The notes under the pieces were generated by a model. It was not told the origin of the DNA. It searched no databases and saw nothing but the letters and a program-made list of their open reading frames with translations. 64,000 bases of DNA from Thalassia testudinum (lineage: Eukaryota; Streptophyta; Magnoliopsida; Alismatales; Hydrocharitaceae): contig JAZHRO010000002.1 of assembly GCA_037157565.1 (NCBI GenBank), positions 35,484,501-35,548,500 of the forward strand, in the 5' to 3' direction. The position numbers were made by a program, and so were the translations under genes. This document shows positions 48,201 to 60,285 of this stretch, one piece after another (position 1 is the first letter of the stretch; every line of letters starts with the position of its first letter).

Positions 48201-50270
48201 TAAAATGTAGCTGCATCATGCAGAAATTTAATATGGTGGACTTGGGATTCAAAACACAACAAAAACCTCTTTAAAACTTTGACAAGGTCTGAAAAATCAC
48301 ATTGAAATCACTTTGGGATGTTGAACTCTACATCAGAAAATCCTTGTCAACATACACATTTCAAATAAGAAGAAAAATCATTGAGCAAACACTTTCCTAA
48401 TGCTATAGACACATGTAGGAAGTGTTGGACTCAGCCCATTAAACTACTAACTTGAATCCCAAATGTTTAAAACCTTTAGGGATACTAAGAATCCCTTAGG
48501 TAAAAATCAGATTCTCAAAAACAGTAGAAAATTTTGGGTAGAGCCTCCAATCAACAAAGTTGATTTTCCTAGGCTCTACCATACATTCAAAACCATAGAC
48601 TCACACTCATTACAAATCTGATCATGGCTCATTTGATGAAAATTCATCATTTGCCTCATCTCAGATTCATGGCCATGTACAAATCCACTCAAGAATATAT
48701 CGATTCACTTGATCAAAACCCATTCAAAACCCAATTTGATCAAAATCTTGCGATCTTGCTTTGAAAAACCACATTGAAATCAGATCAAGCAAATCGAGTC
48801 CATTTAAAATCAAGATCAGGGGTCTTTGTGGAAAATCTGAAATGGATGGGAGACCCTAGATGGTTTTTGAGTGCAAATCCTCATCTCAAAGCTTGAGAGC
48901 AATGAGATGACGGTTGGACTCTAATGGATGGGTGAATTGCGAAACAAAAACTGAGGAAAATCAGAATGCGAAGTGAAAACCTGAGGAGGGGGAGTCAATG
49001 ATCAATGGATGGGTGAAGTCATCTCCTATGATCTGAAGGATCAGAGAAGGTGAAATGCGTGGATTTTACTCCAATCTACTCCTAAGCTATCTACTACATC
49101 GGCAATCAACATATCAGAGCTAATCTACATCTAAATTCTACTGCTAAACTACTCTAATTAACACTACAACTACTTTAGAAAGCAGTAAATCCTATTCTAA
49201 ATGGAAGAATGGGACCTGTTGGGAAGATCTGTAGCTGGTGGCTGCAGCGATGAAGGAGGGAGGATCTCCAGCGGATTGAAAGTCCACTAGTGGGACTAAA
49301 GGTCACCCTCAGGTGCTTTGTGGTCCTTAGCTGCGAGGAGAGTCGGAGAAGATGAAGTTCCTTTACTCATGGTGCCAGAACAGGGTCGGGTGGAGAGGAG
49401 AAACTAGAGAGGACGAAGGGATCGCTTCAAGGAAGTAGGAGAGGAGGTCGATCCACACACACGCGATCAGTGGAGGTGCTTAAGTAGAATGAGAGAGTGA
49501 ATCAGGTCACCTCGCAGTGGAATTAGGCTATAGGGCGTGGGCAGTCTTGATGCGAGGAGAGGAGCGCACACGAGATTAAATCAAAATGCAGCCATTAGAT
49601 GGGATCTGGGGATAGGGGTGAAGCTATGCGCCTATTCGCCTGAAGCTTCCAATGAAAATGAGCCATCAGATCGTGGGAACAAAGATTGGACGGTTGGGAT
49701 TGTTGGAGTTCTTCGCGGTGAATAGTGGCGCGAGGAGCTTCAGGTGGTACTGGGTCTTTTGGTGAAATTACGCTAGAAGCCCCTACATGAAGGGGTAGAA
49801 AAACTGCAGAGATGCCCATTAGTGGTAAGGAAAGCTATCAGAGTAGTCCTTAGAATGTTGCAAATAGGTCCCTGTGGGTATCAAATAGGTCCTTGGAGGT
49901 TTTCTTGTGAACAAAATATGATGCATGAAGGTCCTAGATGTGAATCCTTAATTGCAAGGCCTTAGTAATGTCCAAATGCACCTAAGTTTTTATTGAAGCT
50001 CAATTGAACATTTTAGAAGATAATTTTACTTTTGATTTGGAATTTTGAGCTCATTTATGTGTTTAATTTGCAATTGGATCACCATTTTACATTATTTAAA
50101 AGAATATCTCAATAATTGACCTAATTATGTGTTTTTGGCATAAAATTGATGTTTTAGGTTTTTTTCTCTATTTCCCACACTTAACCCTTTTTATATGTTA
50201 ATTTGATAGTGTTTAACCTAATTTCTAACTTAACTTAGGTGATTTAGCTATGATGAGTCGTAACTCATCA
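45209..50270 (-). mobile_element. Solo LTR F, about 5 kb (TSD ATCAG)
   Basis: Flanked by ATCAG at 45204-45208 and 50271-50275, and deleting it restores a Copia LTR collinear with the other copy. The minus strand starts TGATGAGTTACGACTCATCA, as in elements 2, 5 and E. The other terminus reads TA instead of TG in plus orientation, probably one mutation. 46480-47280 is extremely AT-rich. A USE/TATA-like module is at 46345-46387. No coding region, primer site or second LTR was found, so it is read as an unusually long solo LTR. Confidence 0.78.
46345..46387 (-). promoter_or_regulatory. USE-like plus TATA-like module in LTR F
   Basis: On the minus strand GTGCCACATCG (46387-46377) has one mismatch to the plant USE, and TATATT (46350-46345) follows after 26 bases, preceded by GTGCCACT as in E and element 2. 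Confidence 0.45.
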
Positions 50271-50388
50271 ATCAGCAACTATCTGCACTTGACTTGAAGG
50301 ATGCTTTAACGATTTGATCTGAGATAGTCCTGAAATGTTAGTCTAGCAATAAGTATAACTTTGGTGCATCAAAACAGAGGTGTTAACA

Positions 50389-50404
50389 TTCTCCCCCTTT
50401 TTGA
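50389..50404 (-). other. Polypurine tract of the Copia element
   Basis: The minus strand reads CAAAAAGGGGGAGAA directly before the TGTTAACACC start of the 3' LTR. Confidence 0.85.
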
Positions 50405-50711
50405 TGACAATAAAATTATAATTATGAAATTTAAAAGGTTGCATGATATCTCATCCTTTTTGTTTTAGCAAAAAGTAAAACATGCTATTGTTGATTTTAC
50501 ATTTAACTCCCCTTAAACATGTAATTCAAGCTTCATAAATATTATGCTATACAAGAGAGTTAAAGTGGTACAAAAACTGAAAGAGATAATAATCTTCATG
50601 CATAAATAAAGAGTCTAGATAAGCAGTGCATAGAATATAAATGTTCTGAGAAAAATTAAGTTATACTTGCCAATCGACAATAACTAAAAAAAGAAGCATT
50701 CATTAGGAAAA

Positions 50712-53700
50712 TTAATTAAAATATTTTAATCTTGATAAACCTAGTGAATGATAAATTTGATTAAACCTTTCTTTTGGTAATGGTTTTGTGAATATATCAG
50801 CTAATTGATTTTCTGTGTTAACAAATTCTAAATTGATATCCCCTCTTAAGATGTAATCTCTAAGAAAGTGGTGTCTAACATCGATATGTTTAGTCCTAGA
50901 GTGTTGTACTATATTTTTTGATAGGTTAATAACACTTGTGTTGTCACACAAAATTTTGTTATTCTCATAAAATAAGCCAATGTCTTGTAATGTTGTTTCA
51001 TCCACAATAGTTGTGAACAAGCTAAAGATGCTGCTACATATTCTATTTCAATTGTGGATAGTGATATTGTGTTTTGTTTTCTAGAGAACCAAGTGACTAG
51101 AGAATTTTCGAGAAATTGACAAGTTCCACTAGTACTCTTACGGTCTGTGAAACTACTCGCATAGTCAGCATCATAAAAGGAATATAATTCCAATGTGTTT
51201 GACTTCAGATAAAAAAGTCCTAGGTCTTGTGTATTGTTTAGATATCTAAGTATTCTTTTAATAGCATTTAGATGTGTTTCTTTAGGGTTTACTTGAAAGC
51301 GAGCACAAAACAAGTACAAAATAGAATGTCAGATCTACTTGCAGTTAAATATAATAGAGATCCTATCATGCTTTTGTATAGTTTTTGATCTACTGATTTA
51401 CATGTGTCATCAGTTTTCAATTAGGTAGAAGCTACCATGGGTGTTTCTTTACCTTTGACTTTGTCCATCGAGAATTTCTTCAATATCTCTACTGTGTATT
51501 TTGTTTGAGATATGAAGATTCCAGAAGACAGCTGATCAATTTAAAGTCCGAGAAAGAATCAAAGTTCTCCCATCATACTCATCTCAAACTGATCCTGCAT
51601 TACCTTTACAAAGTCTTAGCATAACAGATCATTAGTAGCACCGAAAATAATATCATCAACATATATTTGAATTATTAAGATATCATTTTCTTTTCTTTTG
51701 GTAAATAAGGATGGATCTATTTGACCAATTTTAAATTCATTGTCAATTAGATATGTTTTTAATCTATCATACCAAACTCGTGGAGCTTGTTTTAGACCAT
51801 ATAATGCTTTGTTTAATTTGTTTACGTGTTCTGGATGATTTGGATCTTCAAATCTTGGAGGTTATTTAACAAAGACTTCCTCCTTGATGAATCCATTTAG
51901 AAAGGCACTTTTGACATTCATTTGAATGAGTTTGAATTCCATATGGACTACAAAAGCTAGCAAAATTCTAATAGATTCTAGTCGAGCAACAGGTGCATAT
52001 GTTTCATCAAAATCTATTCCTTCTTCTTAATTGTATCCTTGAGCCACAAGTCTAGCTTTATTTCTTACTACATTTCCTGATTCATCAAGTTTGTTTCTAA
52101 AAACCCACTTGGTTCCTATAATGGTTTGTAATTCAGTCTTTGAAACAAGTTCCCATACTTGATTTCCCTTAAATTGATTTAGCTCATCTTCCATAGCAAT
52201 AATCCAACAGTTGTCTGAGAAGGCTTCCTTAACATTTTTAGGTTCTAATTGAGAAACAAAGGCTGTAAAGGCTAGTGTGTTAAGGGAAGATCTAGTTTGA
52301 ACTTCTTTTAACAATTCTCCTATTACCAGTTCTTTAGAATGATCTTTCACAAAAGAGATATCTTTGGGTAGTTCATTAGAAATATTCTCTTCTGGAATAT
52401 TTGATGGATCATGTACTAGGTTATCATCATCAATCGTAGAAGATTTAGGTTGAACTAATGTTTCATCAAATGATACATACATGGTTTCCTCAACAACATA
52501 GTTCTTCTTATTAAAGACCCTATAGGCTTTACTTTTGGTTGAATACCCTAAGAAAATCCCTTTCGAGCTTTTAGCATCGAACTTATCAAGATTATCTTTA
52601 GTGTTAACTATAAGGCATCGACATCCGAAAATCTTGAAGTAGGAAATTCTAGGTGTTCTTCCATAATAGAGTTCAAAAGGTGTCTTCTTTAGGATTGGTC
52701 TGATTAAGGTTCTATTCTGGATATAGCAAGTAGTGTTTACAGCCCCAACCCAAAAATATCGAGGCAGCTATGACTCACATAGCATTGTGTGGGCACACTC
52801 TTGCAAAGTCCTATTTTTCCTCTTAACTACACAATTCTGAGGTGCAACTCTAGGGAAGGCAAACTCATGTTTGATTCCATATTGATCACAAAAATTCGAA
52901 AAAGATTCATTTTCAAATTCTCCACCATGATCACTTCTGATCCTAATTACCTTAGATACTTTCTCATTCAGTAATCTTCTAATTAGTTTGCTAAAGGCAT
53001 CTATGGTTAAGTCCTTACTTTTTAAGAAAGATACCCATGTAAATCTAGAGAAGTCATCAATTATGACTAAACAATATTTGCACCCGCTTAGGCTTTTAGA
53101 TTTGGTTGGTCCGAACAAGTCTAAGTAAAGTAGCTCCAGGGGTTAACAAGTGCTAACCATCCTTTTTGGTTTAAAAGGGTTTTTGGTTTGCTTACCAGCT
53201 TGATAAGAATCGCAAACTTTGCTTTTCTTAAAGTTGATCTTTGGCAGACCCTTGACAAGTTCATGTTTCACAAGTTTACTAATGTTGCCCATGTGAACAA
53301 GACCTAGTCATTTATGTTAAAGTGTTGCTTCTTCGTCAGATATGACTAGACATTCAAGACTGTCGTATTTGTCGAAGTTTACAGTGTAAATGTCTTTATG
53401 TCTATTCCCTTTAAGAATAATTTATTTTGTTTCTTTATTACGAATTTTAAAACCTATTGATGTGAATGTAATTTTATTCCCTTTATCACATATTTGGTTT
53501 ACGCTTAACAGATTATGTTTTAAACCTTTAACTAAATGCACGTTATCAAAAGAGATAGAAGAGTTACCAATTTGGCCAGTACCAATAATACGACCCTTGT
53601 GGTTGTTCCCAAATGTGATTGTACCACCTTCCTAATGGTTGAGCTGCAGGAATAGATCTTCCTCACCGGTCATGTGCTTGGAACAGCCGCTGTCTATTAT

Positions 53701-55315
53701 CCACCTTCTTTCTTCTCTTTCCTGTCATTGATTTGTGATTGTGAGGCTTTGTATGAGAGTGGCTTCAGTGTTCTATTGATTTGTTGGAAAGTCCACTTCT
53801 TATAATCAACAGAACCTACAAAATAAGATTGCAAAATACTTGTTTGTACCCATTTTTGTTTGGATCCACGGTGGTTAGTTAGTGTTGCCTGCTTTGACAA
53901 GCTACCTTTTTCTTTATTCTAGCTAGAACTAGATGCTTCATGGTTATTTTTTGGTATATAGCCTAACCTAAATTTTGTGGTGCTTTGGGTTTGTGTTCCT
54001 AACAATTTATGCAAGTTTCTACTTCCATTTGTGAATTTAGTTAGGTTATATAACAGAATAGTAGAGTTTTCTTTTAGTTTGTATATATCTATTTTTAAGT
54101 TGTTTATCTGTGACTTTAATGCAATGATCTCAACAGATAACTCTTTGTTTTAATTTTCAAGTACTTCTTTTTGTGCTTTTTCTTTACCTAATGCTTTTAC
54201 TAGGTTTTTGTTTTCTAATTTTAATGATTTTGCTATATCATGCATCTCAAAGAATGCTTCTAATAATTCATCTTGGGTAAAAGAGGTTACCTCATCTTTT
54301 AGTACCATAAGGCCGAGAAGTGTTCTTCTCCCGAGGTTTCTTCATCCTATGAACTTGAGTTTGACTCATCCCAAGTTGCAGTAAAAGATTTCTTCTTTCC
54401 GTCTTTTCTGAAGTGCTTCTTCTTCTTATTTGATTCCTTCCTAAGAAGCGGGCAATCCTTCTTAATATGTACCTTTCTCTTGCAGTTGTAACAGATGACT
54501 GCATCATTCTTGGTTTCTTCTTTCTTCTTCCTCCAGTTCTTCTTATCCTTGAGGAACTTCCAGAATTTTCTAGATAGGAGTGCTATATCTTTCTCATCTT
54601 CTCCACTTGAAGTTTCTTCAGATTCTTGAATGGCTTCAAGGGCTATAGCTTTCTTCTTTATTCCTTGATCTTCATGTTCCTTCATGTGCTGAAGTTGAAC
54701 TTCGTAGGCTATAAGGCTTCCGATAAGATCGTCTAATTTTAGGGTAGATAGATATTTCGACTCCTATATGGCTGTAGTCTTTGTCTCCCAATCACTGGTG
54801 AGTGATCGAAGTATCTTTCTCACCAAGGCTTCATTTTTGATCTCCTGATATAGGTTTCTTAGAGAGTTTATGATGTCCATAAACCTCGTGAACATCTCCT
54901 TGATTGACTCGCCTTTCTTCATCCTAAAAAGCTTGTAATTCTGCATTAGTAAATTTACTCGAGTTTCTTTTACCTTAGTTGTCCCCTCATGGGTGACTTA
55001 GAGGTTGCTCTAGATCTTGTAGGCTATTTTGCAAGTAGAGATGCGATTGAATTTTGCTCTCGAAAGCCCGCAGAAGATTGCATTCATGGCTTTAGCATTG
55101 TGGGTTGCCATCTTCTTTTGATCTGGTGTCACCGCCACTCCTTCCTTGATTTCAAGACGAGTGTACTTCGATGCGATGACATCCCATACCTCGAAGTCCA
55201 TGGATTCTAGGAAGATCTGCATCCTAGTCTTCTAGTATCTATAGTTCATCCCATCAAAGAGAGGATAAACAGCATATTGCCCCTCAGCGTATGTGTCGAT
55301 AGATGACTTTGACAT
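50712..55315 (-). pseudogene. Copia gag-pol pseudogene
   Basis: Starts at ATG 55315, only 14 bases after the primer site. Gag (55315-54290) includes MQIFLESMDFEVWD and a CX2CX4HX4C knuckle near 54480. The protease motif DSGCSKHMTG lies at about 53670-53694. A GAG-pre-integrase segment (about 53310-53150) precedes integrase (53118-52768). RT (about 52480-51340) keeps YVDD at 51649-51663. The RNase H end carries ADIFTKPL and stops at 50712. Breaks include an early stop in gag (a TAG near 55232), a stop near 53143, several frameshifts, and replacement of the catalytic integrase Glu by Lys in the VVERKNR motif (near 52820). The element cannot mobilise itself. Confidence 0.92.
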
Positions 55316-55329
55316 CTTCTGGACAACTA

Positions 55330-55342
55330 GGCTCTGATACCA
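55330..55342 (-). other. Primer binding site of the Copia element (initiator tRNA-Met type)
   Basis: The minus strand reads TGGTATCAGAGCC, the standard plant Copia primer site, two bases after the LTR end. Confidence 0.92.
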
Positions 55343-55344
55343 AG

Positions 55345-58017
55345 TGATGTTGGTGCTAGAGCATCACGATCATTTGTTTTGATGATAACAAAATACGTGT
55401 TATTTAACATTTGCACTTGGAGTCTTAGATTTCAGGTCAATTGCAAATGTAGACGTGTTTAGACGAAATTCGAGCTCGCATCCAAGACGGATTGGTGGAG
55501 CTTGATGGAGAACAGAGGGGATTCGCGAGGAGCGATAGAATGAAGATGGAAGGACAAGAAGAATAGGATAGAATTCATTTTATTCCTTTCATGTACATTT
55601 GTCGTTATTTTCTTGCTCTTTATTTCCTTAGAAAATTATGTTAAAGAGCCTCAAAGTACCCTAACAGTAGTCCTAGGAACACCGGCACAACCCTAGGATA
55701 CTTAGGTTTTCTGTAGAGAACTTAGAAAACCAATATAGGGTTCAAACAGCATTTTCAGACGTCTAATTCAAAAATCAGACGTCTGATAAAGTGTTTTAAG
55801 ACGTCTGACTGTTGATTCAGACGTCTGATAACATTTAGGATGGACATAGTTAGTTCTGTCTGATGAAATCAGACGTCCAGACCTTAAACCAGACATCTTA
55901 GGAGACGTCTGATGACTTTGCCAGATGTCCAATTAGTGGACTGTTGGCTGGCTTAGTGAACACTCAAGAATGTGACCGTTAGAGCCTTATCAGACGTCCA
56001 TAGGACTTTCCAGACGTTTGATAATTGACCGTTTTGCCTCGGCTGACCCAAAATCTCTTCTCAGAGATTTTCTAGCCGTTGCAAATCCATTCCCACGAAA
56101 AAGTAGGTTTCCAGACATCCAGACATAGTGCCATACGTCCTGTATGTCGTCTGATGGACTTGCGCTAGAACCCTGTTTAGATTTGATCCAAGTCAGGAAG
56201 AGACCCACCCAAAATCAGACGTCTGACCTTATTTTCAGACGTCTTAAAGTGATCTTCCAGACGTCTGATGCTAGAATTAGATGTCTGATAACCTTGTCAG
56301 TGCAATGATTGTTCCTGATTTCGGGTTGATTCACTTGGGCTTTGTACCCAACGGCTATGAAAGCTTTTCTAAGCCTTCCAAAGCCTTCCTAAGGCCTCTA
56401 TAAATAGAGGGGAGCCTTTACACACCAAGAGACACCAAGACACACCTAGCTACACACTTTTACACTCTTTTGTGTCCAAAAAGACTCTCTTGCTCTCCAA
56501 GCCTTAATTTTTCATCTTGAGAGCATCAAGCTTTGTGCACTCGCTCTCCCGCCGTAGTTCACGAGAGCGACGTAGCGCCGTCATGTTGTTTACGCATCCG
56601 CATCGCCGACGCACTCCTTTCAAAGGGGAGTTTCCTAATTCCTATAGAAGCTAGGTTTAAAATTACTTTGTTGGCTCTATAGGATTATTGTTCTTTTATC
56701 TTTGTTATTTGGTTGGGTATTCGCTTTGCGAATTCCCATCCCCTTCACGAGACAAAATCCTTCTCGTGAAGAGAAGGGGTTGAGGTACGCTACCCTCGTC
56801 TAAGTAGCGTGGTTGTAATTGAGGTTGAATCACCCTCGTTTAAAGTGATTCATTTAGTGGATTTTGATCAACTTGGTTGATCGGAAAATCCTAACTCGAG
56901 AGGGTTAGGTGGTGGTTTTCACCCGGTTTGGGTTTCCACCTAAAAATCTTTGTGTACTTTGTGTGATTGCATCTTGTGAGATTGTTTATATTTATTTTCG
57001 CAATTATTACGTCACCCCCTCCTAGTAGGAAAATCTTCAAGTGAGAGTAGGAGAATATCTTGTGGATCACAACTAAATACTAAAGGGGAGGGGTGAATAG
57101 TATTGCTTTAAAATATATTCATAGATCAAAAAATAAAGCACCAGAGATTTATGCATAGAGTACACCTGATTTATAGTGAAACCCAATCCAGGTGAAAATC
57201 ACTACCTAAGCCTCCTAACTTAGGATTTTTGACTAGTCGAAGCTAGTCAATCTACTAGACATACCACTTGAACGAGGGTGGCACAACCTCTTAAAACCAC
57301 TTCCCTTTTCATCCTGAAGAGAAGAAAAAACAACAACGGATCTTCCCAACAAACTTGGGATCCGTAAATCAAAACAACAAAATAGAATAACAGGAATAAC
57401 TTCTATGGAACCTCAATAAAAGATCAAACCAAAATTTTTCCATAGAGGTTCGGGGCGTTGTGCTTTAAAAGAATGTGAAGAATGGGGTGCAGAAGCCTTT
57501 GAAATAAGCATGAGAAGCTTTATTTTCTAAATGGTATTTTTATTTGAAAGTTATGAAAAAAAGGGTTGCATACAACCTCTATTTATACAAAAAGTTTTGC
57601 CTGAATAGGAAATTAAATTGGCCGATCAATTAAGGTTAATTGGCCGATTAAAAGGCAGTTTGGTTGATCAATTAAGATGGTTGGTCGATCACTAATTGAT
57701 CGGTCAATTAACTTGGTTGGTCGATCAAAAGAATATTTCTCAACTTCCTAAAATGGGTTGATTTGATCGGTTAATGAAGTTGGCTGGTCGATCAATGTGA
57801 TTTGGTCAATCAATTAACTAATTTTGTCGATCAATAACCTTAAAAGCTTGATTTTGAAAAGATACACGAAAAATCCATATTTGAGTTCTATTTGAGGTTT
57901 CTTACAATAATGTCCTAGACTCAAATAATGATGAAAAAGACACACATCAACAACTATCTGCACTTGACTTGAAAGATGCTTTAATGCTTTAATCCGAGAT
58001 AATCCGGAAATGTTAGT
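55345..58017 (-). repeat. 5' LTR of the Copia element, split by solo LTR G and cut by element 5
   Basis: The first three bases (55345-55347) are separated from the rest (57045-58017) by G and its duplicated AGTGA. The LTR stops at GAAATGTTAGT where element 5 begins; in the 3' LTR the same sequence continues for another 46 or so bases. Confidence 0.87.
55348..57039 (+). mobile_element. Solo LTR G (TSD AGTGA)
   Basis: 1692 bp from TGTTGGTGCTAG to ...AAATCTTCA, flanked by AGTGA at 55343-55347 and 57040-57044. The TATA box CTATAAATAG is near 56398. About fifteen AGACGTCT-type motifs lie between 55760 and 56300, upstream of the TATA box. The 3' part (GTGTGATTGCATC, CACCCCCTCCTAG) resembles Copia LTR ends. 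Solo LTR, lineage not determined. Confidence 0.9.
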
Positions 58018-58709
58018 TGATGAGAACCTCATCATGAGCCATAACTAGCTCATTTTGACCTAATACAAAGGATAAAAGCTCCTACATATCTCAAGGAAAG
58101 GCTTAACTCAGAGAATCCTGAGTTTGAGAAGAAAATAAGTCATAAGGGGTAAAAATGCAATTTTACCAGTATAATCTGCATACAGGGTAATTCAGGGCCC
58201 AAACATAGGTCAAAGCAGCTTAATAAGAATAAGAGTGGGATGAAATGATCTAGCAAGGGCTACAGCAATTCCAAGAAACTAAATGATAATCTGTAACCCT
58301 AAAACAACCCACTTCAATTCACAAGGTTCGAGGCAAAGTAAAAATAGAATAAACCCTCTAAAATTCATATAAAAATAATCTCTAGGGTTTAGAACCTTCA
58401 ATTTGGCTTTCAGAACCCATTTTGACCTACATTGAGAACCATGCCCAATTAATAACTTAATTTGGGTTTTTGCGTAAATTGACCGGTCAAACAAGGTTTA
58501 ATATAGAAATGAAATTCACCATCAGATTCCTTAGGTCCTAATTAGTCATGTATAAAAAATTGAGCCTAAGAAGAAACCTCCTTGACCGACTTTACACTTT
58601 GGTCCTCATATATTTACTCTTTGGCCCTCAACTTTTGAACCCTCGCATTTTGGCCCCTAACTCTCCTTCGTTCTTTGCGATCAGGTCCCCCCTGCAAAAC
58701 CTGCCAGCA

Positions 58710-58950
58710 CCATGCTCCGGCGACCTTGCGCGGAGCATGGCGCCGCGCAGGGTGAGGTGGGGGACCTGGCAAGTAAACCGGGGGTGCCCTGCGTCGTCAG
58801 CCGTCGCAGGGACACCCCCCTGGTCGTTGTAACCCACCATACCGGCCGTGCGAACGCACGGACGGTATGGGTTCTTGTTTCCGGCCATCCTCCGGCGAGG
58901 GAGACACGTCGTCTCCCTCCGCCTTCCTCCCTGTTTGATCCCTATAAATA
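58710..58950 (+). promoter_or_regulatory. Hairpin cluster and TATA box of the element 5 LTR
   Basis: Hairpin 1: CCATGCTCCG (58710-58719) with 58731-58740. Hairpin 2: the CCCTGCG/CGCAGGG stem, about 58780-58819, with a one-base bulge. Hairpin 3: CCATACCG (58837-58844) with 58863-58870. The TATA box CCTATAAATA is at 58941-58950. The minus-strand copy at 10858-11098 keeps all three hairpins. Confidence 0.65.
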
Positions 58951-59856
58951 CCCCCCGTTGCTCCACCGACCGGGGCAGCCTGGATCTGACGGAGAAAACC
59001 CCCAACTTTCCTCTCTTCTCACTCCGGCAGACGCCCACCAGCTCCGGCGGTTCTTCCTCCTCCTCCTCTTCGCTCTGCCGCAATACCAGCAGCAGAGACT
59101 TCTTCCCCTGCTCTTCCCGCGTCGCGCAATACCGGCGCGCGCTGCCTCTGTCCCGTCGTCACCGCCGTCCTCCCCCCACTGGGCATCGTCTTCTCCGGCG
59201 ACAGTCGATACGACTGTCGCCCTGTTCCTCCCCCTTCGTCCCTGCAAGTAAGCTAGAGCTACTCCCCTTCGTCTCCTCTTTCTTTCCCCGCTTTCAATTT
59301 ATTCAATTAAGCCCTCGACCGACCCTGACCATCGTCACCCCCTTCGTCTCCGACCACCCTCCGGCGAGCCGCTCCCATCACCTCAGCGACCCACACGGCT
59401 CGCCGACCACCGCAGGACCTCCGCCTCCTCACCCTGATCAACCTCCGCCCTGCCACTTCCCCCACATTACCCTCTGCAACCCCACCGAACAGACCCATCC
59501 TCCGACCCACAGTCCGACCTAGGGCAGCCCTCGCACGCCGCCCCGCGCCTCGCCACCACCCACACGAGCTTCGCCGCACCCTGGCGAAGCTCCTGGCACT
59601 TTCTGATTAGGCCGAGAGGCCGTTTTCTTGTGAACAGACCACCCGACCTCCGCCGCCATTGCCGCGCAGGAGGAACTGCTTCCGCCTGCAGCTACAGACG
59701 CGCCACGCTCAGCGCCACGCCCAGATTCAACTCCCAGGCCTTGCGAGGCGTTTTGGCAAAACACCAGGCTCGCAGCTAAGGCAGAAAGCTTCGCGTGACG
59801 CCGCAATCTCCCGCTGATTTCCCCGCTGCGGGCGCGCAATTGAGGTGGGACATTTA

Positions 59857-59899
59857 GTCCCACCTCGGAAAAGCCTGAAGAGTCGCAGCGACATAAGAT
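59857..59899 (+). promoter_or_regulatory. USE-like plus TATA-like module in the element 5 LTR
   Basis: GTCCCACCTCG (59857-59867) has one mismatch to the plant USE; ATAAGAT (59893-59899) follows after 25 bases. The position in the LTR matches that in element 2. Confidence 0.45.
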
Positions 59900-60259
59900 G
59901 CAAAAGTGCTGGAGGCTTACTGCCTCAGCACACAGGGTGAGGTCCCCTTCACCCGCCCGGTTACCCGGTCTCGTCCGCGCTCACGCCCCGCGGACCTGAC
60001 CCGACCCGACTTAAGACTGACCTGCACTCCTCGCCCACCACGCACGCCGGTGGGCCTGGACCCGGGCCTGACCCGAACCCGGTTACCCGGCAGCTCTGGG
60101 AGAGCTTTCCCAAGAGTGGTTTCAGAGAGAGAGTGAGACGCGGGGGGGGAGGGTAGAGTAGGTTTTGCCTCTGACGAAAAACTCTGAAGTGTGCAGGCAC
60201 AGGCGAAGAAGAAGACCCGCGGAAGAAGAAGGAAGCTGACTGTAGCAACCGGTAGTTAA

Positions 60260-60285
60260 GTCGTCTGATTTGGAAATCAGACGAC
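60260..60285. repeat. 26-bp palindrome in the element 5 LTR
   Basis: GTCGTCTGATTT, spacer GG, then the exact reverse complement AAATCAGACGAC. Confidence 0.85.

Larger units (their letters stand above)
44320..50388 (-). repeat. 3' LTR of the Copia element, split by solo LTR F
   Basis: Segments 44320-45208 and 50271-50388 align to 57042-58017 of the 5' LTR. The plus-strand ends are TGAGAGTAGG (44320) and GGTGTTAACA (50388), so the minus-strand start is TGTTAACACC. A TATA-like TATAAATAG occurs on the minus strand near 44860-44870. Degenerate TTGGTCGATCAA-type repeats fill about 44895-45110. Confidence 0.87.
44320..58017 (-). mobile_element. Decayed Copia (Ty1) element, minus strand, with nested F, G and element 5
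   Basis: The minus strand runs 5' LTR (58017 down to 55345, interrupted by G and cut by element 5), primer site, gag-pol pseudogene, polypurine tract, 3' LTR (50388 down to 44320, interrupted by F). Without insertions each LTR is about 1.0 kb. The last roughly 46 bases of the 5' LTR, judged from the 3' copy, must lie beyond element 5, outside the window. The left flank is CTTCC; the matching right TSD is not visible. Integrase precedes RT, the Copia order. Confidence 0.9.
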
